Assembly: GCA_905221605.1 (NCBI GenBank)
Contig: CAJNDS010000203.1
Coordinates: 127,501-190,000 of the forward strand
Reading direction: 5' to 3'
Length of the DNA stretch: 62,500 nt
From: Symbiodinium natans
Taxonomy: Eukaryota > Sar > Dinophyceae > Suessiales > Symbiodiniaceae
The position numbers were made by a program, and so were the translations under genes. Within the stretch, counting starts at the first letter, position 1; the number at the start of each line of letters is the position of its first letter. This document shows positions 22,690-32,199 of this stretch, piece by piece. The notes beneath the pieces were generated by a model. It searched no databases. It was not told the origin of the DNA and was given only the letters and a program-made list of their open reading frames with translations.

Positions 22690-23600
22690 ACGGACATGAG
22701 CCGGTGCCGCCTCGGTCTGCCCGAGGGTCGGCACGCCAAGCCTCAACAGCAGGAGACGCGAGGTAGCCTGCAGCAGCGCCACGTACAACCAGGAGTTGGT
22801 GGCCTCCTGTACGTAACCTATGGGCGGTCCCCGTGAGAGCCAGTATGCTCCCCTGCTCGCTGGGGGGGGAGCGGTTGCCTCGTGAGGCGCCGGAAGCGTG
22901 CCACGCGATACTTGCGGGGCCGATCCAGCACAACCTGGCGTGCAGCTGAGCTGCCCCTGTCCACGGCTGCCCCGCCTCTGCCGGGACGTCGAGGTCCGCG
23001 AACCTGACTTCCTGCGCACACCCGTGGCAAACTCAACTCGGTCGCCACGCCGCTACGCCCGCCGCATGCCGGAGGGGGACAGGCGCCCATCGCATAGCGC
23101 GGTACGGCAGCCGCACGAAGTCTGCACCATTCGCCCCGCCGACGGCCGCGACGTGACGGCAACAAAGAACACTTACTCCCGGCGGAGGCGGCGGCTCAGG
23201 CGCGTCGTTGTTCGTGAAGGTGCGCAGCGCATAATCTCACACGGCCCCTCGCACGGTATCCTCGCCCGTGAACCTCGATGGCATAGGGACGCCCTCGTGC
23301 TCGCACGCCGCGCGGACTTCTGCATCATGTCGGGCGGTCCAGCCACCCGGGGCGCAGTCCGGGCAGCGGCTGTGTCGGCACAAAGGGCACAACAGTTCAG
23401 GTAGCTTGGACTCGGAACTGGGCGAGGCAGCTGACGTGCATGTGGCGACGGGCACAAATCGGAAAAGGAGTGGCTGCATTCGCGCCGCCGCCAGGCGGAC
23501 GCAAGGCTTCGAGGCACACACAGCAAAGACTATCAGGTGCTTCCTGCGCCGCTATCGGCGTGAGATCGCCGCGCGGGGAGGCGGGTAGCGACGGCAACGA
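22690..23600 (-). pseudogene. RING-type retroelement N-terminal fragment
   Basis: On the minus strand from about 23560: CCVCLEALRPPGGG, FPICARRHMHVSCLAQF and, after a frame change, LLCPLCRHSRCPDCAPGGW, then RHDAEVRAACEHEGVPMP. Together these give a C3H2C3-like zinc ring (C-x2-C, C, H, H, C, C-x2-C). Downstream frames to 22690 are broken. The same type of ring stands ahead of a reverse transcriptase on the plus strand at 24270, so I read this as the 5' end of a related element in the opposite direction. It carries at least one frameshift. Confidence 0.65.
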
Positions 23601-24254
23601 GCAATTTAGATCCTGCTCCTGGATACCAGCGGGTGTCCAGGGCCCAGGGTGCTCAGGGCTGACAGACAGGCTTTCGTGGAGATTGCCCGGAATCGCAACG
23701 GAGCTATGAAGGCACGAGCAGCTGGCACGCTCCCTTTGGAACGTGAATTGGAGGAGGTGCATAAGAACACTGAGGTGGTGTATTTCCTTTTGCCAACTCC
23801 TGGCAAGAAAGATTTTGTTTTTTTTTTCTCGCGCCCTTTTTGCGTCTGCCTGTCCGCGGTCCCAGTGCAAGTTGTGTCGCCGATCTCAAGAGCAGCTACG
23901 GCAGACGGCGGGCAAGGGGGGGCGCGACCGAGGAGTCGGCGAGGGAAAGACAACAACAGGAAGCGAGACGAGGATGACGAGCACACGAGGATGACGAGCA
24001 GCAGACTAAAAGTACACATTTTGGCTGAAGGCTCAAGGCAAGAGCCATGGTGTGTCACACCTGGGAGCGGGCCCGGTATAAAATCTCCACTGCCTTGATT
24101 CTCCGGGGTCGCCCGGGCCACCCAGCGGCTTAGGGTTTTGCCCCTCGGGTTTGTGCTCTTTAGGGAGGCCCGCAAACCTCATGCTGCCACGCCAGGATGA
24201 CCAACCTTTCCCTGCCCTGAACCCTCCGACGTGGGGCCCGACGCCCCTCCCCAC

Positions 24255-25530
24255 CACAGGTGCCGTCAGCACAGGCCTGCCCAGTCTGTTTATGCGACCT
24301 GTCGCTGGAGGCTACTGCACTGTTCCCCTGGCCCATATGCCGTCACAGCATGCACCTTGGATGCGTAGCACACTTGGTCGCCAATGTTCCCGATTTGCGG
24401 TGCCCCTCGTGTCGTGCCTGCTTTGGGCACGGGGGCCTTCCAGGCTGCTTGCCAATCACAGCGTGTGTCCCCACCACCTCCCGCACCCGACCCTGACAAC
24501 ACCTCCCGGGACGCGGCCTGGGAAGAATTGCCAAACCGCCATATGCACTGGGCCCCTGTGTTCGACTCGGACCGGCCCCACTGCCCCTCAACGGCCCTCC
24601 CGCATCCGTCGTGCACGCCCTCCATGTCCTCCAGCAGCTGTTGCTCGAGAGGGCCGGCCCGTGCCGCTCCCCGAGGCCCAGCTCCTCCTCAGCCTGAGCG
24701 GGTGCCTCGAGCGCGTTGCCGGCAAACGCGTCCGTTCATCTGCTACGGGCATGGACATTGGTAGTACAGCCGGATGGCTACATCCACGCCACGGTGCAGG
24801 AGGCGTTGTTGCATGTGTTTTACGGTGAATTGCTGCATCCGAATTCGTGCAACAGGCGGGCGCCCCCCCTGCTGCCGCTCCAGGGCATCCCCCTGCGCCG
24901 CCAGCACCAACCTTTGTAGGCGCTCCAAGCTCCCCTTCCAGCTCTTCCATGCTCTTCCTCGACATCTTATTCCGCCTGCCCTGACCCAAACGAGCCCCCC
25001 GCGCCAACTGACGCTTCCCGCAGCTCCACCTCCAGTAGCTCAGCTCCCGGTGCCCGACTCCCAGCCCCCCGCCTGGGCGCCCGACACGCCAGTTGAGCTC
25101 GACCCCCGTGCCCTGCTCGCAAACTTGCGGCGGTCGAGGCGGGGAGCAGCCCTGGTCCCAGCGGCCTCACCGCCGAGATCGCGCGGCTCGTGCTCGACGA
25201 CCCTGCCACTGCCAGAGCCTTTCAGGAAGCCGCCTCACAGCTTGCCCGAGCCCAGCTTCCCCCCAGCATAGCAGAAGCCATTGGCCGCCTGATCGCCGTC
25301 CGCAAGCCCAGCGGCGGGCTGCGAGGGCTTGTGGTCGGTGACTACTTGCGTCGGCTTGTCGCGTGCACACTCGCTCAGCAGTTCGGCCCCGCCTTTGACC
25401 GGGCACCACCCGCGCGGGGGCTGAGGCCCTGGCTCACACCATCCAAGCCGCGTGTGAGCTCGACCCTGCCCTGACAGTCTTGTCGGTCGATGGCGTTGGT
25501 GCGTATGATTTCATCAGCCAACAAGTTGCC
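24255..25530 (+). pseudogene. RING plus reverse transcriptase retroelement, truncated
   Basis: The plus strand at 24270-24430 encodes a complete RING-H2-like finger: CPVCLCDL, then FPWPICRHSMHLGCVAHLV, then LRCPSCRA. After a degraded linker (WTLVVQPDGYIHATVQEALL near 24750) the reading becomes a non-LTR-type reverse transcriptase N-terminus at 25160-25400: GPSGLTAEIARLVLDDPATA, PPSIAEAIGRLIAVRKPSGG, then LRGLVVGDYLRRLVACTLAQ. RT motif A appears as LTVLSVDGVGAYDFIS at about 25470-25515, in a different frame. The copy stops there, before the YxDD-type catalytic box. Frameshifts and truncation make it inactive. I recognise these peptides as typical of abundant Symbiodiniaceae retroelements. Confidence 0.75.
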
Positions 25531-25539
25531 AGCAAGCGA

Positions 25540-26480
25540 TGTTGTCGCAGTTTATCCCCTCGCCAAACCGCGTCGCCCAGCGAATGCCCGGGGGCGGGGG
25601 GCCCGCTTCGGCCGCATAGACCCGGGTTTTGCCAAGGTTGGACGCGATGCCGCAGTGGTTTGCCACGGCCTCGGTTGTGCTGTCAAAGGCCGCTCGGGCT
25701 CTTTTTTTCCAATGCTCTATTACTCCTGCCCACTTTGTGTCCGGTCAGTGAGGGGTCCTACGGAGCCTACGAGGCCCTTTCCGGCACCGTGTCGATGTAG
25801 AGGTCGTCAGGGAAAACCATGAGGGCATCAGTGGGATTTAGCGCGGCTGCGGGCCGGCAAAGAACCTCATGCTGTCCGAGTGCGAACAGCGCCGGGGCGA
25901 GGGCGTCGCCTTGCTCACAACCCTCGCCTTGCGGCACGTCCCTGCACTTGCCCGCGGCATCCCACCGGCAGCACGACTGCTGGCCGTTTAACAGCCTCAC
26001 GAACGAGCTGGCCAAAAAGGCCGCGCGGGACATAGAGTCATACGCGCTGCGGCCGTCGAGCGACACGAGCACAGCGTTGGGGCGTAAGGACAGGGCTGCG
26101 CGCGCGCGCGAGCGGCCAAGGCGTCAGTGCCTGCGCGCGCTTGCAGTGCGAACTGGTACGGGCGTGTGGCGTTGTCGAAAGTCTGGGCTCACTAGGCACT
26201 TCGCCGCTTCCGTTAGCCACTCCAGTGCTTCCGGGTCCTGCTACAGCAGCTTGAGGTGTACGGCCCTCATTCCCGAAAGGCCCGCCGCCCCGCCCCAGCG
26301 TGCTTCGCGTAGCAATGGCTTCGTAAATGGACGGATCGCGCCAAAGAGATCCGTGAGAATCCCGACCGACCAAGTGGGGAGCATGCCTACGACGCCAGGC
26401 ACAACAATGATTGCTGAGGTCCTACAGCGGTGCGCACGCAAGGTGCAGGACTGCGTGCGCGCTGCGGTCAAACATTGCCG
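25540..26480 (-). pseudogene. reverse transcriptase core of a related retroelement, inverted
   Basis: On the minus strand: AGLSGMRAVHLKLL near 26245, then LVSLDGRSAYDSMSRAAFL (motif A, about 26070-26010), GKCRDVPQGEGCEQGDALA with PALFALGQHE (motif B, about 25935-25875), ALMVFPDDLYI (motif C, the catalytic DD with Pro before it, about 25830-25800) and CGIASNLGKTRVYAAEAGPP (about 25680-25610). It lies tail to tail with the plus-strand copy ending at 25530. It lacks its own N-terminal ring within this segment and is frame-broken. Confidence 0.75.
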
Positions 26481-26849
26481 AACGCACCTCTGCCACTGCT
26501 GCGCCGCGGCGCGCCGCCTCTGCGCAGGCGGCTTGCTTGAAAGTTATCGCGGCGTACGCGATGCGCATCGCGGCATTGAATTACAAGCATGTTTCCGTGG
26601 CGATGGCGCGGCCTCCAGTGGTCCACTTGCGCCAGCACTCCCTGTCGAGCATCTACGCACTGCTGCGGGCGGGGACGTGGTTCACGCCGCAGCCGCAGGC
26701 CACCGGAGGGGCGGAGGGCGTTAGACGGGCAGGTGCCGAGGGGACCTGCACGGGCCCGGGACGTTGCGAGGGGGTCCCGACGACCCCCTCCCCATCCTCG
26801 GTGCAGCGGACGGGCTGTTGACAGCCCGCGGCAGCGAAGAAAGGCGCCC

Positions 26850-27480
26850 ACGCCAGACGCGGTGGCGACGTCGCATGCACAAGCTATCACGGCCGGAGCA
26901 GTGGGCAGCGCTGGACGGCATCGAGCCCCCCCACCCCGTGCCGACGATCCTCCAGGAAGTCTCAGCATTCTTGATTTTTCGCCGTGCGCGGTCACTAGCG
27001 CAGGCGCTGCAGGCCCTCCACGGGCATGAAGGCGGACAGGTGCTCTTGGGGCGCACGCAGGCCTTCCAGCGTGGAGCTTGGCTGCAGCTTCTGCTGCAGG
27101 CTCGTGTTGGCCGTGTTTCGCTGCCGAACTGTGGTGCCGAGGACGCTGCGGACGCTGAGCGGCGCCGACACGTCGCTTGTGCCAAGATACGACACGGGAA
27201 GTTTCTCGCGCTCGCCATGGTTTAATTTCTGTCGCGAGGCCTCCGGCGCCACATCGGCCGCTGCCCACGACATCCAGTCCGACGAGCTCCCGCACCTCAC
27301 CACAGCGGCCGTGGCGGAAACTCTGCGCGACACGCACTGCGGCAGCGCGCCAGGGCTCAGCGGCATGCATGCGGTCTGAATATTTATTTTAAAGTCTTGC
27401 TGCCCCTCCTCGAATGGCTGGCGCACGCTGCTACATCCCTCGCCAGGGCTGAGCTGCCCTACGCGAGGCCAGGCAAATTT
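26850..27480 (+). pseudogene. retroelement pre-RT fragment
   Basis: The plus strand reads ARSLAQALQALHGHEGGQVL, LGRTQAFQRGAWLQLLLQAR, ERRRHVACAKIRHGKFLALA, then, in other frames, LTTAAVAETLRDTHCGSAPG with LSGMHAV, and finally LLEWLAHAATSLARAELPYA up to about 27460. AGLSGM also occurs in the inverted copy to the left, so these are parts of two separate insertions rather than one folded element. Stops and frameshifts show decay. Confidence 0.7.
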
Positions 27481-27714
27481 TCTCGTGCTAAGAAGCAAAG
27501 ATGAAGCGCATCGAAGTATGTGTGATGTGTACGTACAGCTCACAACATGGCTGCGGCAAGCTAGCGCGGAGCACGTGCTTTTCAAGCAAAGTGTGCCTCT
27601 TCTCCGGGGAACTGGAGGAAACAGCTGCAGAGCTTCATCCTGTACATTCTGATAACGTCATGGAAAAAATCTCCGAAGAGCAAGCATCAGCTACAATCGA
27701 GCTGCGGTGGCCGT

Positions 27715-29916
27715 CTATACAAGCTTCAAATTGTCCACCGCAATGTCGCTGCTCCAAGAAGACCCAGTGACAGCGCGGAAGCGAAGCTTCGTGGTTGCCC
27801 GGGGTAGTTGGACTGATACGGATTTCCAGTTACTGCCTTGGTTGCCAGACTTTGACCACAGGCTCTTCCACTGCGAACCGCCTTCAAGCCTTTCCAAGTT
27901 GAGACTTCCCATGGAGCTTCCGAACATGTGCAAGCCAAACTCAAAGGTCATGTCCTGGCATTTCCAAGGCAAAAGGCGCCCATCTTCTGGCGGTTATGAG
28001 GTTGGGGAAAACAAGGAACTCACCCAACACAAAACAAACGGAACGTGCTGCTATTCAGGGGCAGCGTCTTTGTTGAGAATGAAGGAAGGCGACTGGAGTA
28101 TGAATTCTTTATACGGGTAATTGGGGTGGCTGGCTTCCACGTAGATGTACCAGTTGGACCGTGAGGCTCCGGTGTGAGGCCCCGTGTTGCTGCTGGGAGT
28201 TCTCCCGCTGTTCCTCCTCCACGTGTATGTTCCGGAAGAAGTCCAACCACAAAGGTCCGACCCAAAATTGCAGCTTATGCGGTCGACAACCGGTTCCACT
28301 GCAGAGACGACTGTGTCGAATAGTTTGGGCTCGATGCCATCAGCAGCATTGAGGAATGCCCCCCTCATTTCGGCGTCTGAACGCAGCTTGTCGGCAACAT
28401 GGGTGTCGATGTAAGTGTCCAGCACGGCTGGAGTACACTTGCCGGGAAACTTGCCTGCACAATCGTTGTGGCTGCCACTGTAACTTGGGCTAACGGCGCT
28501 TGTCTTTGAGCAGCCCATGATTTTGCAGATATCTCGGCCGGCTGAAGTGCAGCCTTTTTGGGAGAGTATGCATTTGCTACTCCAGCGAACCCTTAGGTAC
28601 TTCTTCTCATGTTTGTTCTTCCATCCCAAATCACCTTCCAGTTGCTGTCTCTGCGCTGCAACCTGCAAAGGAAGATGAGCTTTGTACCATTCTCGGTACG
28701 AACTGCCCGCTCCACCATCACCATCGTAGAGAACTTTCAGGCGTTTGTAGGCCGCATCCTTGTTGTCCACCTCATCATGGGACGCAATGTCAAGTATGAG
28801 TGCCGTTTGCAGGGTCAGGACTTGGTCAAGAATCGGAACCATGACACGTGACCAGGCAAGTGAGGCGTCTCGATTCTCACTCTGGCCAAACTTGCCCCGT
28901 CGTATCTTCGTTGAAATCTTGGCGACGTCGTGCTGCAACATGAGACCGTATGTCAGCCATGTCCCTGGCGAAGCTTTGCTAGTATCCAGCATTCCCGGCA
29001 CCCAGTCCATTTCATCTAGGAGGGCTTGCAGGTCCGAAATTCGATCGCCCACTTGAAGTCGCACTTCTTGCATCGCCATCATATCCTGTTTTTGATTTGG
29101 CTCAAGCAGGCGTGCACAACTGCTTATGTGAGAGCTTAGTCACTACCCTCGGACCAGAACAACAGCAGCCTACAAAGATGCCCCGTGCAGAGCGAAGGTC
29201 TTGGACCTCTTCCATGATCTTCTCATAAAGCTTTCGGAACTGGTCGTCTTGGGAAGGACCTATACCCAGCAAGCCGCCCACCAATGAGAAGAACACGGTC
29301 GCAGCGAAGGCCACAGGGCCTCCTAGCATTGGCAGCGCAGGAATCACAGCTCCAAGAAAGTCGTTAGCCTTGGCAGCTGATTCCTGCCAGTCATCACCTT
29401 TTTTCCAGTGGAAGCTCAACTTGGCCACACTTCCAAGCTCGCGAGTAAGCGGTTTGTCAAGAGCCAAGGACGCTCGTTGCTACTTGCCGGTGCTGCTCAG
29501 TTTTGTCGGGCTAGCCGTTCCTGCGCTCAACGCTGAACGACGCTGAATCCAGTAAGAGACACGTGACGTTAAAGACAAGAATTGGGGAAAGATGCTCCAA
29601 GATGACTTTGGCCTGCCCCGCCTTTATGCACAACCTCCGTCAACTCCAAGGCCACCTTCTTGATGTGCGCCTTTGCGTGAAACTCTTTCCATTCCAATCC
29701 TGCCAAATGAGCTGCCTGGAGAAGACAGCTAGAATTTGTCAGAGCTTTGTGCATGTTGGAAGTGATCAAGCCTCTGGTGAGAGCAAGCCTTGCGACTGAT
29801 TCTGCAGACAGCTCTTCTTTTGCATAGGCCAAGTCGGTGTCTGTTGAGCCCACTTTGTAGCTCACTGAACCTACCACCAAACAGGAGCACAGGAGCTTGT
29901 AGATGCTCGCAGCCAT
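27715..29916 (-). CDS. secreted MAM-domain protein with hydrophobic helical N-terminal region
   Basis: The ATG at 29916 gives a signal peptide (MAASIYKLLCSCLVVGSVSY) followed by a helical segment. A second exon (about 29467-29190) contains LTRELGSVAKLSFHWKKGDD and a strongly hydrophobic stretch (PALPMLGGPVAFAATVFFSL, then VGGLLGI), then YEKIMEEVQDL. The third exon (acceptor CAG at about 29090, to about 28070) is mainly amphipathic helix (DRISDLQALLDEMDWVPGML; VPILDQVLTLQTALILDI; YREWYKAHLPL), then a cysteine cluster, and the first half of a MAM domain (CNFGSDLCGWTSSGTYTWRR, GPHTGASRSNWYIYVEAS). The last exon (about 27985-27715) holds the second half (FEFGLHMFGSSMGSLNL, LWSKSGNQGSNWKSVSVQLP, SSDIAVDNLKLV) and the stop. 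MAM domains mediate extracellular adhesion. The helical N-terminal part recalls, in pattern only, pore-forming delta-endotoxin domain I. The protein is probably secreted or surface-bound; activity is unknown. Confidence 0.85.
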
Positions 29917-30600
29917 GATTGTGGGACGGCTCACTGTGCTGTGGATTGAGCACAACGTGCTGCGAATCTGTTTTTCACTGGATGCGTTGGACATGCTGCC
30001 AGGAAGCGACTTCCGAGGCAACACATGAGAATTACCAACTGCAGGCATAACAGCAGGCGCGCTCTTACACCAATCTTGAATGTTCAGGCCAGTTTTTTGC
30101 CCGCATCTGCGTGCATCTGAGTCAGCACCCCATCGACCTGAGACTCAACTTTCTGCCTGCTTGCTATCGAAGTTGTACGCGACAAACACTTGGAAAAGCA
30201 AGCGCAGCGCTCGCTCGCAGGCATGCTCTGGGCTTGGTTCCTGATGTTCGGCATGAAGGACTGAAGCGGTGGTGAGAAAAAAAACCAAAATCCGAAACTA
30301 AGCTCCAAGCGCGCCGGGCCCATTCAGCACCTGCACGGCACAGATCTTCGGCATACAGCGGATGAATCAGACCCACACACACGCTGTCATGCAACAGCAC
30401 CCGACAGCGGACGTCACTGGCATGCAGCTGGCCGATGCCAAGCTTGGGAGGACATTTGAGGACATGCAAGATCACAGACTCGGCCATGGCGCAGTAAACA
30501 AAGGAAAGCAAAACAGCCGCACCCGGCAAATGTTCGCCGAAAGCGGCTCGTGCAAGCACCTTCTCTGTGTATCCGAAAACCTTCTCTGTGCATCCGAAAA
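29917..30600. other. upstream region of the MAM gene, no recognised gene
   Basis: Open frames on both strands without motifs. No spliced-leader relic was found in the sense (minus) direction upstream of the start. Confidence 0.4.
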
Positions 30601-30776
30601 GACAGAGACAGCCAGACAGACAGAGAAAGAGATACAAAAAAAGAAAGAGAGAGAGCGAGAAAGAAAGAAAGAAAGAAAGTCAGACAGACAGCCAGACAGA
30701 TAGCAAGAGCGGAGGAGCGTGAGAGAGGGATCGAGACGTAGGAGCGGCCAGAAAAAACACACACACACACACACAC

Positions 30777-30807
<31 letters not shown>

Positions 30808-31045
30808 CACACACATTGCTTTGACAATGCTGAAGCTTCATGTCGCCGTGCGCCTGCTCAGCAGCGGGACACACCAAAGCCTCCGAGCCAGGACAAAACT
30901 ACAGGTCCTATAGCTCTTGGGCTCGTGATGGGAAAGGAGGAGACTGAGAGGAAAGAGGGAGAGAGAGAGAGAGAGAGAGATGTTTAAAAAACCAAACAAA
31001 CAAAGAGAGAGGGAGAGAGAGGGAGAGAGAGAGAGAGAACAATTC
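30600..31045. repeat. purine-rich low-complexity tract with mirrored (CA)n-A-run-(CA)n
   Basis: GA-, GAAA- and GACA-rich repeats run from 30600 to 30735. They are followed by (CA)n at about 30757-30777, a run of about 17 A, and (CA)n again to about 30815. More GA repeats lie at 30958-30980 and 31003-31040. The strand asymmetry (purines on plus) extends over about 400 bases. Confidence 0.9.
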
Positions 31046-31129
31046 CCCGATACTTCCTCGCACAAGAGCTGTCTGCCGCGGCTGCGGAGAATGAACCTTG
31101 ATGGATGTGCAGACACAGGAAAGGGCCGG

Positions 31130-31540
31130 GCCACCAGCACAAAAGATCACGACGTGTACACCACTTTCGGACCTAACTTGCCAAGTTGTGAACTGATTGC
31201 TCATGACACCATCCTGGTTGAAGCGGACCTGAAGCTGTGTTCGACAAACTCGTGTAATCCGCATCGGTACGACATATCTGCATCATATGACCCTGGCCTT
31301 TACCGCCCTGGACTCCTTGGCAGCTTTGAGGCAACCAGCCAGGACGCTGCTCAGCAGATAGCTGCGCAGCAGATAGCTCACAGCATTTGTCAAATGAAGG
31401 TGACGTGGAACATGCTCTTGCTTGCTGCTACGTGCGACCGTTGCAGTGAGGAGCAAGCTTGCTCGGACACGCTTTTCCAATCTGCGACCAGTAGCCCGTC
31501 ATGGCACCGGCTTGGTTTTTCATGCTCCCCGCCCCACTGT
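31130..31540. CDS. possible exon; strand uncertain
   Basis: The plus strand has an open frame with YTTFGPNLPSCELIAHDTIL and YDPGLYRPGLLGSFEATSQ. The minus strand over the same bases reads FNQDGVMSNQFTTWQVRSES, then GVHVVIFCAG. Both look like protein. Given the minus-strand bias of the region the minus reading is slightly preferred, possibly belonging to the secreted-protein gene at 32-35.5 kb. Confidence 0.3.
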
Positions 31541-31639
31541 TGAAAGCATACAGTGAACAAAAACGTTTGTTAATCCAGGACGAACATGGAGAACAACAGA
31601 AGGGAAAAGAGCCAATTCTTGGCCACAGTCTTTCTATTG

Positions 31640-32130
31640 AGCCAGCGGGCACACATTGCCCGCAACCCGATTGCAGAGACTCAGTCTGCAGGTTTTCTCT
31701 ATCAGGATGCTCATGAGTCTGTTGGCCTGCGAACTATCTGCACAGCACTCATGCGCTTGAGCGCAAATTCGATGGAGTGACAAAACTCGCAGCCTACTGG
31801 ACATCGTGGAATCCCGTATGGCGGGGCATGGCGAAGGTCGATTGAGCATGTGTCCTACTTGAAGACAGTGGACGAGAACTGAAATACATCTTCTGATGCC
31901 ACACCAACCCACTCGCGCAGGCAGGCATTCTTGGAATCCATCTGCGGCGAGGTGCAGCGACGACAGCTTGCAACACGAACCCCAAAAACAACTGTTCTTG
32001 CCTTCCTTCCCAATCACATTTCTGCCGCTGTCAGAGCCCTCCCAAAAGCGGCGGAAGTCTCGGCACTGTGAGTGCCTCACAGCTCCGCCTGGCATGCGGC
32101 TGCAATGCATTCAGCTGGGCAAATGAACAG
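31640..32130 (-). other. ambiguous minus-strand frames
   Basis: A minus-strand frame of about 150 codons is open (SLHLAADGFQECLPARVGW) but has no motif. It may be intron or exon of the neighbouring gene; I cannot decide. Confidence 0.2.
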
Positions 32131-32199
32131 GTGTGCCGAAAGCCCATGACTCTTTCACTCACGTCAACACATGTCATCACTCTTCCGGCATCTTCCGGC

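Noticed and set aside
24020-24036. cattttggctgaaggctcaag, spliced-leader-like
   Set aside because: It would need an internal insertion to match, and it sits in degraded retroelement sequence.
26468-27370. A 300-codon minus-strand frame over the right part of the retroelement mosaic
   Set aside because: It is the shadow of GC-rich plus-strand retroelement sequence that has recognisable peptides on the other strand.
29085-29108. TTTGGCTCAAG on the plus strand, matching the last 11 bases of the dinoflagellate spliced leader
   Set aside because: It lies antisense to the MAM gene, inside an intron, and the first half of the leader (CCGTAGCCA) does not match. An 11-base match is not unexpected in a window of this size.
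28051-29467. Calling the helical part of the MAM protein a delta-endotoxin domain
   Set aside because: The likeness is only in the pattern of hydrophobic and amphipathic helices; I cannot align conserved blocks, so it is stated as a hypothesis and not used as the gene name.
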